Shown here: one piece after another, positions 38,038 through 45,786 of the stretch
Position numbering within the stretch: the stretch's first letter is position 1
Layout: every line of letters begins with the position of its first letter
Assembly (NCBI RefSeq): GCF_001584185.1
Contig: NZ_CP013234.1
Location: 4,588,001-4,652,000, forward strand
Direction: 5' to 3'
From: Collimonas pratensis
GTDB taxonomy: Bacteria; Pseudomonadota; Gammaproteobacteria; Burkholderiales; Burkholderiaceae_D
Length of the DNA: 64,000 nucleotides
Made by a program: the position numbers and the translations under genes
The notes under the pieces: model-generated
Seen by the model: only the letters and a program-made list of their open reading frames with translations
Told to the model about the DNA's origin: nothing
Databases searched by the model: none

Positions 38038-38790
38038 TCAGACCAGATAGTTGCGCCGGATGCGTTCGACATCGACATCCAGCACCTGCCGCAGGTAATG
38101 CGCCATGCCGCCGTACCGTTCATCGATGACCGTCAGCGCCGCCTCCAGGTAGGCGGCCTCCACGTTCAGCAAGGGGCGCATGATTTCCGGCGCCAGGTCG
38201 GCCTTGAACAGCTGCGCCAGCACCTTGGCGCTGGCGCCGGCATTGTGCCGGTTCGACTCCAGATAATCGGCGACGATGGTGGCGTGCTCGACGTCCAGCG
38301 CCGACAGCAGCAGCGCGCTGGCGAAGCCGGTGCGGTCCTTGCCGGCAGTGCAATGGTAGAGCATGGTCTTGCCCTGCTCGGCCAGCCGCAAGAAGCGGCC
38401 GAACTGGGCTTGATAGTTGACTGGAAAGGCACGATAGAAATCGAGCATGAATTGCCGGCTATGCTCGGCGCTGCCATTCCGCAGCAGCGGCAGCAGCGTC
38501 TCTTGCGACAAGTTGCCCACCATGACCGGATCGGCGATCCACGCGAACGCGGCGGCAAACGGCGCTTCGGCAACCTGTTTTTCCGCCTCGCTGCGGAAGT
38601 CGAGCACCAGATCCAGCTGGTAGCTCTTGAGCTTTGCGATATCCGCCACCGACGCCAGGCCAGGATTGGCGCCGCGCAGCAATCTGCGCGCCTGGATGCG
38701 GCGGCCGTCGGCAGCCTGGTAAGCGCCGAGGTCGCGGGTATTCTGGATGACGTCGAAGCCGATCGCCTCGTGCATTGAAACATACTGCAT
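38038..38790 (-). CDS. Tyrosine/serine protein phosphatase-like protein
   Basis: This 250-residue member of the bacterial tyrosine phosphatase (Tyr_phosphatase_3/LipA-like) group has the P-loop HCTAGKDRTGFASA with nucleophilic Cys and the Arg of the CX5R motif, and an N-terminal NTRDLGAYQ segment. The lysine in the loop (AGKDR) is typical of members that act on phosphoinositides as well as phosphotyrosine. No signal peptide is seen, so it is cytosolic. It is a single-gene unit divergent from a binding-protein gene 438 bp away. Confidence 0.88.
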   Translation of the reverse strand: MQYVSMHEAIGFDVIQNTRDLGAYQAADGRRIQARRLLRGANPGLASVADIAKLKSYQLDLVLDFRSEAEKQVAEAPFAAAFAWIADPVMVGNLSQETLLPLLRNGSAEHSRQFMLDFYRAFPVNYQAQFGRFLRLAEQGKTMLYHCTAGKDRTGFASALLLSALDVEHATIVADYLESNRHNAGASAKVLAQLFKADLAPEIMRPLLNVEAAYLEAALTVIDERYGGMAHYLRQVLDVDVERIRRNYLV

Positions 38791-39228
38791 TTTTATTCCT
38801 TATCGCGTTTTGCGGCAGGCGCACGCTTCCGCCCATGGTGCAGATAGACTGCCACCGCCAGCTTGAATTCCAGCACCGGCAATTTTCTTTCTTATGCCTT
38901 GGCCTCGCCAGGCAGAGGATATGCGCCGGATATTCCTGCATGAAGGTTACCATCAGATCAACGATGCAATGAACGGCATCGGCGCTGAAGAACACCGTTT
39001 CAGCTGTGAGCACATGTTCGTCCGCATGCGGCATGTACGCAGCACCGAAGCCACCCGTGCTCACCTTAAGTAGTATTACGTAGCTGATAAAACGCTAACT
39101 GCCGTTAAATTCAGCTCTTCTTTTGTTTTCTTCTAGCAATAAACCTATAATAGGCGACGATGCGCAACGGCGGCAGCGAATCAGGCTGCTGTTGCGCGTC
39201 GCTTGATCAACATCAGAAAGTGCTATCT
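38791..39228. other. Long divergent intergenic region
   Basis: No gene is supported in this 438-bp stretch. The only clear element is the promoter-like site at 39123-39151 reading towards the binding-protein gene. The part 38791-39060 has coding-like GC content but no reading frame with a family match or a ribosome site; it may be remnant sequence. Confidence 0.45.
39123..39151 (+). promoter_or_regulatory. Probable sigma70 promoter of the 39229 gene
   Basis: TTGTTT (39123-39128) and a consensus TATAAT (39146-39151) are separated by 17 bp. The -10 lies in a small palindrome CCTAT-A-ATAGG. The distance to the start codon leaves a leader of about 70 nt. Confidence 0.65.
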
Positions 39229-40380
39229 ATGTTTTCCCGACTTCATCTTTTGTCTTTCCTGTTGCCGCTTGTCATCGGCATCTGCAGCCCGCTTTCCAGC
39301 TTTGCCGAATCCGGCGTCACCGACCAGAAAATCCTGCTGGGACAGTCGGCAGCGTTTTCCGGTCCTGCCGCGCAGCTGGGCATCCAGATGAATGCCGGCG
39401 CCAAAGCCTACTTCGATTCGGTGAACGAGCAAGGCGGGGTGTTTGGACGGCGCATTGAAATCATCAAGGCAGACGACAAATACGAAGCCGACCTGGCCGC
39501 CGCCAACACCAAGCGCCTGATTGAGAAAGACGATGTGTTCGCCTTGTTCGGTTATGTCGGCACGCCGACCAGCAATGCGGCGCTGCCGATTTTCACCCAG
39601 GCCGGAGTACCGTTCTTTGCTCCGGTGACCGGCGCGCAATCGCTGCGCGAACCACTGAACCGTGAGGTCTTCAATATCCGCGCCAGCTATTTCGATGAGA
39701 CCGAGCACCTGGTGGAAAAGCTGGCCAATGTCGGCATCAAGAGTATCGCTGTGTTTTACCAGAACGACGCCTATGGCCGCGCCGGACTGGAAGGCGTGCA
39801 GCGCGCCTTGAAAAAAATGAACCTGGAGCTGGTGGAGGCCGCCACCGTCGAGCGCAACAGCACCGACGTCGCGCCGGCGGTCGCCAAGATCCTGCCGAAA
39901 CGTCCCGCCGCGGTGATCCAGATCAGTGCCTATGCTTCGTGCGCGGCCTACATCAAGGAAATGCGCAAGGCTGGCTACAACGGCCAGTTCTATAACGTCT
40001 CTTTCGTCGGCAGCCAGGCCCTGGCTGACTCCCTGGGCAAGGATGGCGAAGGCGTGGTGATTTCTCAGGTGGTGCCGTTCCCTTGGAGTTCCTCCAGCCC
40101 GGTGGTCGGCGAGTATGCCAAGCTGATGGACAAGGCCGGCTTCAAGGACGTCAACTTTTCCAGCCTGGAAGGCTTCATCGCCGCCAAGGTATTCGTCGAA
40201 GGCTTGAAGCGGGCGGGCAAGGACCTGACGCGCGCGAAACTGGTGAAGGCGCTGGAAAGCATCAACAACAAGAACTACAACGGCGGCGGCTTCGACATCA
40301 ATTTCAGCGCCAGCAATCACAGCGGCTCGAAATTCGTCGACATGACCATGATCACCAAAGACAAGAAGTTCCTGAACTGA
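39229..40380 (+). CDS. Branched-chain-amino-acid-type ABC periplasmic binding protein
   Basis: This 383-residue type-I periplasmic binding protein of the LivJ/Peripla_BP_6 family has a signal peptide ending at SSFAE, then GVTDQKILLGQSAAFSGPAA and two Rossmann-like lobes with VAIFYQNDAYGRAGLEG-type sequence. The start at 39229 is chosen for the signal peptide; the ribosome site is weak. No permease or ATPase gene is adjacent, so it is an orphan binding protein that shares a transporter encoded elsewhere or acts as a sensor partner. Ligand unknown. Confidence 0.9.
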   Translation: MFSRLHLLSFLLPLVIGICSPLSSFAESGVTDQKILLGQSAAFSGPAAQLGIQMNAGAKAYFDSVNEQGGVFGRRIEIIKADDKYEADLAAANTKRLIEKDDVFALFGYVGTPTSNAALPIFTQAGVPFFAPVTGAQSLREPLNREVFNIRASYFDETEHLVEKLANVGIKSIAVFYQNDAYGRAGLEGVQRALKKMNLELVEAATVERNSTDVAPAVAKILPKRPAAVIQISAYASCAAYIKEMRKAGYNGQFYNVSFVGSQALADSLGKDGEGVVISQVVPFPWSSSSPVVGEYAKLMDKAGFKDVNFSSLEGFIAAKVFVEGLKRAGKDLTRAKLVKALESINNKNYNGGGFDINFSASNHSGSKFVDMTMITKDKKFLN

Positions 40381-40391
40381 CACGCCGCGAT

Positions 40392-40480
40392 CGTAGGGTG
40401 GGCAAGGTTTCTTGCCCACGCGGAACGTAGACCAATCGAAGGATGCATTCAGCGTGGGCAGAAAACCTGCCCACCCTACG
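40392..40480. repeat. Inverted-repeat element of the GTAGGGTGGGCA type
   Basis: CGTAGGGTGGGCA-AGG-TTTCTTGCCCACG at 40392-40420 is mirrored by CGTGGGCAG...CCCACCCTACG at 40453-40480. Each half is itself an imperfect hairpin. Elements with CGTAGGGTGGGCA ends are dispersed in many proteobacterial genomes and carry no gene. This one stands between the binding-protein stop and the convergent dehydrogenase. Confidence 0.75.
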
Positions 40481-40530
40481 ACTCCGGCGGCAATCGACAA
40501 AAATCCGGCAGCCACCAGATTTTTTTTGCT

Positions 40531-41463
40531 TCAGACCGGCGTCAATACCGGCTGTCCGGAAAAATGGCGCTGGCTGTTTTCCAGGAACAGGCGCACGGTT
40601 TCCGCCACCGATTCTGGCGACCAGCCGGCCACATGCGGCGTCAGCACGGCATTCGGCAAATCCAGCAATGCCGCCGGCGGCAACGGTTCGCTTTCATAGA
40701 CGTCGAGACCGGCGCCGCCGAGCCGGCCCTCGCGCAACGCTTGCGCCAGCGCAGCGGTGTCGATCACGCTGCCGCGCGCGATATTGACGATGAAGCCCTG
40801 CGGCCCCAAGGCATCCAGCACTGCCGTGCTCACCATATGGCGGGTGCCGGCGCCGCCCGGGGTGGCGATCACCAGGAAATCCGCCCATTCGGCCAGGGCC
40901 AGCAGCGTAGCAAAATAAGTGAACGGCAGATCATCGCGCTGCGCACGATTGTGATAGCCGATAGCCATGTCGAAACCGGCAGCGCGGCGCGCGATCTGCT
41001 TGCCGATGGTACCCAGCCCGACGATCCCCAGGCGCTTGCCGGAGACGCTGGGCGGCAAAGGCAGCGCATCGCGCCAGATGCCCTGGTGCAGCGCCACGCC
41101 CAGTTGCGGAATGCCGCGCACCGTTGCCAGCAGCAGGCCCATGGCGTGGTCGGCAACGCAAGCGTCGTTGGTGCCGGCGCCGTTGGCGACCGTGATGCCG
41201 CGTTCGCGTGCAGCGGCCAGATCGATGTTTTCAAAACCGGCGCCGAGCGCGCAAATCAATTCGAGCTGAGGCAAGGCTGCGATATCCTGCGCCGACAGGC
41301 CGATCGAACCGATGGTTAGCACCGCCCGTATCTGCTGCGCATGGCCGGCGATGGCCTCGCTGCGCTGGGCGGCCGTGGGCGCATACACAATCTGCCAGAC
41401 TTGCTTGATGCGCTGCAGGCTTTGTTCAGACAAAGGATTGAGAATCAGGAGAGTGGAAAGCAT
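40531..41463 (-). CDS. D-2-hydroxyacid dehydrogenase
   Basis: This 310-residue NAD(P)-dependent dehydrogenase of the glyoxylate/hydroxypyruvate-reductase group has the Rossmann motif LGIVGLGTIGKQIARRA at about residues 145-161, the substrate-binding LGAGFENID, the catalytic Arg in NIARGSVID, Glu in LDVYESEP and His in LTPHVAGW. The start at 41463 is chosen from the family N terminus. Substrate not defined. It is monocistronic, divergent from the exopolysaccharide operon. Confidence 0.9.
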   Translation of the reverse strand: MLSTLLILNPLSEQSLQRIKQVWQIVYAPTAAQRSEAIAGHAQQIRAVLTIGSIGLSAQDIAALPQLELICALGAGFENIDLAAARERGITVANGAGTNDACVADHAMGLLLATVRGIPQLGVALHQGIWRDALPLPPSVSGKRLGIVGLGTIGKQIARRAAGFDMAIGYHNRAQRDDLPFTYFATLLALAEWADFLVIATPGGAGTRHMVSTAVLDALGPQGFIVNIARGSVIDTAALAQALREGRLGGAGLDVYESEPLPPAALLDLPNAVLTPHVAGWSPESVAETVRLFLENSQRHFSGQPVLTPV

Positions 41464-41777
41464 GGGATGCCGTGCAAGAAGTGGTTGAAACGTGCCGCGC
41501 CGAAAGCGCAATGCTCGTAATGATAGCGGTGAAACCCGGACCATGCTTGCGTGGACTCGGTAATGGCTATTCCCGTCTTATGCACAGACGGCGATGGTCA
41601 TTTTTATTGTTACCTTTTAATTGCCGGAAATTCCATGGCGCCGCAGCTGCTTTAACTTCCGCACAGCAAGAACACGCAACTTCCCCGGATCAGCTGCTGC
41701 CGGTGTCCCGCGTATTTCCCATACGTATTAAATTTCTAACAATAAGTAACAGTTAAATTTCCATCCCTATTATAAGA
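41464..41777. other. Gene-free stretch upstream of the exopolysaccharide promoter
   Basis: This ~310-bp stretch between the dehydrogenase start and the wecB-operon promoter has no supported gene. GC content falls steadily towards 41700-41777, where TTAAATTTCC half-sites resembling one arm of the downstream dyad occur. Confidence 0.45.
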
Positions 41778-41807
41778 TTTACATTAATCGACATTATCAT
41801 CTATAGT
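41778..41807 (+). promoter_or_regulatory. Predicted sigma70-type promoter of the exopolysaccharide operon
   Basis: TTTACA at 41778-41783 and TATAGT at 41802-41807 are separated by 18 bp in an AT-rich segment. The expected transcription start is near 41814, giving a leader of about 200 nt before the wecB start codon. Confidence 0.6.
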
Positions 41808-41814
41808 GAACAGA

Positions 41815-41832
41815 TATTTCCTTATGGAAATA
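41815..41832. promoter_or_regulatory. Perfect dyad TATTTCC-N4-GGAAATA (operator candidate)
   Basis: Two perfect 7-bp half-sites separated by TTAT lie directly at the predicted transcription start, a position expected for a repressor operator. Closely related 18-bp sites occur at 55172 and 56229. No regulator gene is adjacent and I do not recognise the binding protein. Confidence 0.6.
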
Positions 41833-41833
41833 T

Positions 41834-42017
41834 ATTTGTAAAAACAACTCAGCATCGATGTGATGCTTGTCACTGCCCAAAGCCGTCGTCGCGGGCAGTC
41901 GACTTCCCTGCGGTTCGGGGCCCATGCCGGATAGGCGCGCGCAACAAGAACACCATGGCCCTGGCGAAACCGATTTCGCCAGGCCGGCTTTTTCACTCGC
42001 ACAACCGAGTATATAAA
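41834..42017 (+). ncRNA. Structured 5' leader of the exopolysaccharide operon
   Basis: The leader can form AGCATC/GATGCT (41851-41856 with 41862-41867), ACTGCCC/GGGCAGT (41872-41878 with 41893-41899) and a terminator-like hairpin near its 3' end. The sequence 41916-41922 can pair with 41957-41963, which would break the terminator stem. This pattern fits an attenuator or cis-regulatory RNA. I do not recognise a known riboswitch class. Confidence 0.5.
41957..41993 (+). terminator. Terminator-like hairpin 25 nt before wecB (attenuator candidate)
   Basis: CCTGGCGAAA (41960-41969) and TTTCGCCAGG (41974-41983) form a perfect 10-bp stem with a 4-nt loop. It can extend by two GC pairs around a bulge and ends 3 nt before a run of five Ts at 41989. 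It stands upstream of the operon's first gene, not after a gene, so it is placed to attenuate. Confidence 0.7.
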
Positions 42018-43208
42018 GTGAAAGTTCTGTCTATCTTTGGCACCCGCCCGGAGGCCGTGAAAATGGCGCCGGTGGTGCGCGCGCTTGCCTGCGAAGCGGA
42101 CATCGAGTCGCTGGTGTGCGTCACCGGCCAGCACCGGCTGATGTTGCAGCAGGTGCTGGACCTGTTCGACATCAAAGTCGATTACAGCCTCGACGTCATG
42201 CAGCCAGACCAGACCCTGAACGGCCTGAGCGCACGCCTGCTCGGCTTGCTCGATCCAGTGCTCGAGGCTGCCCGGCCGGACCGCATCCTGGTGCACGGCG
42301 ACACCACCACCGCCATGATCGCCGCCCTCGCCGCTTTCCATCGGCGCATCCCGGTGGCCCATGTGGAAGCAGGCTTGCGTACCGGCGACCTGAGCCAGCC
42401 CTGGCCCGAAGAAATGAACCGGCGCTATGTCGATGTGGTGAGCGACCTGCTGTTGGCGCCCACCGCCATGGCCAAGAGCAACCTGGAGGCGGAATACCTC
42501 GCCGGCCGCGTGGTTGTCACCGGCAACACGGTCATCGATGCGCTGCGGCTGACCGTCGAATCGATCGCCTTCGACCACAAGCTGCGCGATCGCCTGGACG
42601 CCCATTTCCCTTACCTGCGCGCCGATAAAAAGCTGTTGCTGGTAACCGGCCACCGGCGCGAAAATTTCGGCCCGGGTTTCGCCGAAATCTGCGACGCGCT
42701 GGCGACACTGTCGCGCCGTCCGGACATCCAGATTGTCTATCCGGTGCACCTCAATCCGAACGTCCAGGGCCCGGTGCAGGCCGCGCTGGCGCAACTGCCG
42801 AATATCCATCTGATCGAACCGCTGGACTATCTGCTGTTTGTGCGGCTGATGCAGCGTGCGCACGTGATCCTGACCGATTCCGGCGGCGTCCAGGAAGAGG
42901 CGCCGTCGCTGGGCAAGCCGGTGCTGGTGATGCGCAACGTTACGGAACGGCCGGAAGCGGTGGCCGCCGGCACCGTGCAGCTGGTCGGCACCGATTCGGC
43001 ACGCATCATCGCCGCGGTAACCCAGCTGTACGAGGATGACGCCGTCTGGCAGTGCACGACGCAACGCCTCAATCCCTATGGCGACGGCCACGCCGCGGAG
43101 CGCATCGCCAGCGTGCTGTGCGGCAGGGAAATCGATGAGTTTGGCATGGTAAAAATTGAACCATTGGAAAAAGCACGCCTGGTCGCGAAGATCTTTCAAA
43201 AAATCTAG
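42018..43208 (+). CDS. wecB: UDP-N-acetylglucosamine 2-epimerase (non-hydrolysing)
   Basis: WecB interconverts UDP-GlcNAc and UDP-ManNAc in the cytosol. The 396-residue product begins VKVLSIFGTRPEAVKMAPVV and has GDTTTAMIAALAAF, HVEAGLRTGD, TGHRREN and the DSGGVQEEAPSLGKPVLVMR motif that binds the allosteric/substrate UDP. The GTG at 42018 is chosen because it starts the conserved N terminus; the ATG at 41955 lies inside the terminator hairpin. The UDP-ManNAc dehydrogenase WecC is not in the window. It is the first gene of the exopolysaccharide operon; 29 bp separate it from the synthase gene. Confidence 0.93.
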   Translation: MKVLSIFGTRPEAVKMAPVVRALACEADIESLVCVTGQHRLMLQQVLDLFDIKVDYSLDVMQPDQTLNGLSARLLGLLDPVLEAARPDRILVHGDTTTAMIAALAAFHRRIPVAHVEAGLRTGDLSQPWPEEMNRRYVDVVSDLLLAPTAMAKSNLEAEYLAGRVVVTGNTVIDALRLTVESIAFDHKLRDRLDAHFPYLRADKKLLLVTGHRRENFGPGFAEICDALATLSRRPDIQIVYPVHLNPNVQGPVQAALAQLPNIHLIEPLDYLLFVRLMQRAHVILTDSGGVQEEAPSLGKPVLVMRNVTERPEAVAAGTVQLVGTDSARIIAAVTQLYEDDAVWQCTTQRLNPYGDGHAAERIASVLCGREIDEFGMVKIEPLEKARLVAKIFQKI

Positions 43209-43237
43209 GCGGTTTGCATCAAAAAAGGGAGGGGAAT

Positions 43238-44716
43238 ATGGACGACAGGCCCGCTATTCCAGGCAAGGCAGCGGCATGCCGGCGGCCGCCGGCGGCCTTC
43301 ACGCGCCTGCCCTCTTTCCTTCTCATCGCCGGCTTGCTGGCGATCGCCGGCAAGGCGCACGCATCGTCCATGGCATTCAATATCCGCACAGCAGGCCTGG
43401 ACCTGATGACCGCCATCCTGGCCGCCATCATATGCCTGCTGGTGATCTATACCGTGCGCCACTACCTGTTCACCCTGAACCGCCTGTTCGGACGCCAGCG
43501 CCAGCCCTATCTCGACATCGAACAGGCAACCTGGCCGGCAGTCGTGGTGTGCGTCGCCGCCCACAATGAAGAACGGGTCATCGCGGATGCTCTGAACGCC
43601 CTGCTGGAAGTCGACTATCCGCGCGACAAGCTGATCATCATGCCGGTCAACGACCGCTCGACCGACGGCACCCACGCCATTATCGACCGCATCGCCGCCG
43701 CCCATCCCGGCCGCTTCACCCTGTTCCACCGCGACAGCGGACGGCCCGGCAAGGCAGCGGCATTGCGCGACGCCACCGCCAGGATCGCGGCCGAGATCAT
43801 CATCGTCTTCGACGCCGACTATCTGCCCGCGCGCGGCCTGATCAAACAGCTGGTGGCGCCGTTTTTCGATCCCGAAGTAGGCGCCATCATGGGCCGCGTA
43901 GTACCTCTCAATGCCGGCGCCAACCTGCTCACCCGCTTGCTCGACCTGGAACGGGCCGGCGGCTACCAGGTTGACCAGGCGGCGCGCATGAACCTGGGGC
44001 TGGTGCCGCAGTACGGCGGCACGGTGGGCGGCGTGAGGCGTTGCGCGCTGGAAGAAATCGGCGGCTGGAACAGCGACATGCTGGCGGAAGACACCGATGT
44101 CACTTTCCGCCTGCTGCAGCACGGCTGGAAGACGGTGTACCAGAACCGCTCGGAATGCTACGAAGAAGTACCCGAGGTGTGGCCGGTGCGGATCCGCCAG
44201 ATCAGCAGATGGTCGCGCGGACACAACCAGGTCATGGGCCGCAACCTGATGCAGCTGCTGAAGAATCCGCGCATCAGCCTGCGCGAAAGGGCCGACGGCG
44301 TGCTGCTGCTGTGCGTATTCATCATGCCGCCCTTGCTGGTGATCGGCTGGAGCATCACCGTCATCCAGTTTTTCATGACCTCGCACCAGTGGCTGTTCGG
44401 CTGGCTGGTCTTGAGCGGCATGGTGGCATATGGCGCTTTTGGCACCAATGCGGCTTTTTTCGAAATGGCGGCCGCCACTTACCTGGACGGCAACCGCAAC
44501 CGCATCCGCTTGCTGCCGCTGAATATCTTCGGCTTCCTGGTCAGCCTGGTGGCGATTTCCTGCGCCGCCTTCAGCCAGTGCATGGATGCGCTGCGCAAGC
44601 GCGAGCTGGTGTGGCACAAAACCGAACGCTTCAGGCTGACGCCGGCAGCACCTGCCCCGGAACTGCCGCTGCCGAGCGACAGTGGGCTGCCAGGCCTGGC
44701 GGCCGAGGTGTCCTGA
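43238..44716 (+). CDS. Membrane glycosyltransferase family 2 (processive polysaccharide synthase type)
   Basis: This 492-residue inner-membrane GT2 has N-terminal hydrophobic segments at about residues 25-42 and 54-78, a cytosolic catalytic domain (about 98-330) and three C-terminal membrane helices (about 354-380, 386-408, 428-448). Catalytic motifs are complete: NDRSTDGT (138-145), DADY (192-195), EDTD (284-287) and RQISRW (320-325), the Q/RxxRW signature of processive synthases such as PgaC, BcsA and NodC. A strong GGGAGGGG precedes ATG 43238. Product unknown; GlcNAc or ManNAc donor is likely from the linked epimerase. Confidence 0.9.
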   Translation: MDDRPAIPGKAAACRRPPAAFTRLPSFLLIAGLLAIAGKAHASSMAFNIRTAGLDLMTAILAAIICLLVIYTVRHYLFTLNRLFGRQRQPYLDIEQATWPAVVVCVAAHNEERVIADALNALLEVDYPRDKLIIMPVNDRSTDGTHAIIDRIAAAHPGRFTLFHRDSGRPGKAAALRDATARIAAEIIIVFDADYLPARGLIKQLVAPFFDPEVGAIMGRVVPLNAGANLLTRLLDLERAGGYQVDQAARMNLGLVPQYGGTVGGVRRCALEEIGGWNSDMLAEDTDVTFRLLQHGWKTVYQNRSECYEEVPEVWPVRIRQISRWSRGHNQVMGRNLMQLLKNPRISLRERADGVLLLCVFIMPPLLVIGWSITVIQFFMTSHQWLFGWLVLSGMVAYGAFGTNAAFFEMAAATYLDGNRNRIRLLPLNIFGFLVSLVAISCAAFSQCMDALRKRELVWHKTERFRLTPAAPAPELPLPSDSGLPGLAAEVS

Positions 44717-44718
44717 GC

Positions 44719-45786
44719 ATGGCTTATCCAGCGCTGCTGCTGATCAGCGTGCTGCTGATCATGTGCCTGCCGTTTATCCCGGCGCTGCAGGAATGGCTGC
44801 GCCCGACCGACGTTGCGCCCTTGCCGGTGCGGCGCAACGAGATCAACAACCTGCGCTATTTCGCCGACAGTTTCCGGCTCACCATTGCTGCCATGCCGGT
44901 CATCGACTTGCCGAAACTGCGAAGCATCCAGACCGAGCGCACCGTCAGCATCAGCGACAAGCTGCACGTGGTCCATCAGCGCCTGGACGGCAATGCCGGC
45001 AAGGGCTACCCGCCGGCAACCTTGAAAGTACTGCGGCAAAAGAACGGCATCGTCATCTTTATCCACGATGCCTGGCTGCCACCGGACAGCCACAGCCAGG
45101 CCGACCTGTTTGCCGCCGCCGACCTGCTGGTGGGCGACGGCGCCAGTCTGCGCGCCTGCTCGGCGCAGGGCGTCATCACGCTCGGCGCCGATACGGTAGT
45201 GCATCGCTGGATCGATGCGCCCTGCATCCATGTCGGCAGCAACGCTGCGATCGACGGCCGCATTACCGCCCTCAAGGAACTCAACTTCTGTGCCGGCAGC
45301 CGCTTTGTGCGCGCCGGTGCGCCGCTCATGCAATTCGGCGACGCCAGCACTGCCGCCGCGCCGGCGCCGCAAGCGCCTTCGCCGCGCATACGCCATGTGC
45401 TGGACGACGGCGCGCAGCAATCCGCGGCCCTCGACCAGGCGGGCGACTATGTGGTGCGCGGCCCCTACCGCATACGTCCCGGCAGCAGCGTGTCCGGCAA
45501 CATCAAGACCTATGGCGACCTGCAGCTGGGAGAGCACAGCCGCATCGCCGGCAGCCTGGTCAGCAACAAGGACATCGTGCTGGAGCGGGGTTGTTCCGTG
45601 CTGGGTCCCGTGATCAGCCAGAACGATATCGTAATCGGCCCCGATTGCCGCATCGGCACGCCGGAGGCGGCAACCACCGTGATCTGCCGCAAGCTGACCA
45701 TCGCCACAGGCTGCACGGTGCATGGCGTCATCACCACGCAAGACGGCGCCACGGTCATGCCGGCGGAGATCTCCCATGGCCGCTGA
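44719..45786 (+). CDS. Membrane-anchored beta-solenoid (bactofilin-like) protein of the exopolysaccharide operon
   Basis: This 355-residue protein has one N-terminal membrane helix (about residues 4-24), a short domain, and two stretches of hydrophobic-x-Gly periodic sequence typical of a right-handed beta-solenoid or polymer-forming domain: about 125-210 (LLVGDGASLRACSAQGVITLG, in part) and about 250-350 (SSVSGNIKTYGDLQLGEHSRI, CSVLGPVISQNDIVIG). It starts 2 nt after the synthase stop. It could scaffold the synthase or act at the membrane. No catalytic residues are recognisable. Confidence 0.75.
   Translation: MAYPALLLISVLLIMCLPFIPALQEWLRPTDVAPLPVRRNEINNLRYFADSFRLTIAAMPVIDLPKLRSIQTERTVSISDKLHVVHQRLDGNAGKGYPPATLKVLRQKNGIVIFIHDAWLPPDSHSQADLFAAADLLVGDGASLRACSAQGVITLGADTVVHRWIDAPCIHVGSNAAIDGRITALKELNFCAGSRFVRAGAPLMQFGDASTAAAPAPQAPSPRIRHVLDDGAQQSAALDQAGDYVVRGPYRIRPGSSVSGNIKTYGDLQLGEHSRIAGSLVSNKDIVLERGCSVLGPVISQNDIVIGPDCRIGTPEAATTVICRKLTIATGCTVHGVITTQDGATVMPAEISHGR

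Noticed and set aside
38459..39064. 201-codon minus-strand frame reaching into the 38.8-39.1 kb gap
   Set aside because: Its second half is a wrong-frame reading of the phosphatase gene and the first part has no homology or ribosome site.
41852..41940. Known c-di-GMP (GEMM) riboswitch in the exopolysaccharide leader
   Set aside because: The hairpins are present, but the conserved GEMM sequence blocks could not be found.
41955..42017. ATG 41955 as the wecB start
   Set aside because: The added 21 residues lie inside the terminator hairpin and do not match the conserved N terminus; GTG 42018 begins the family sequence.
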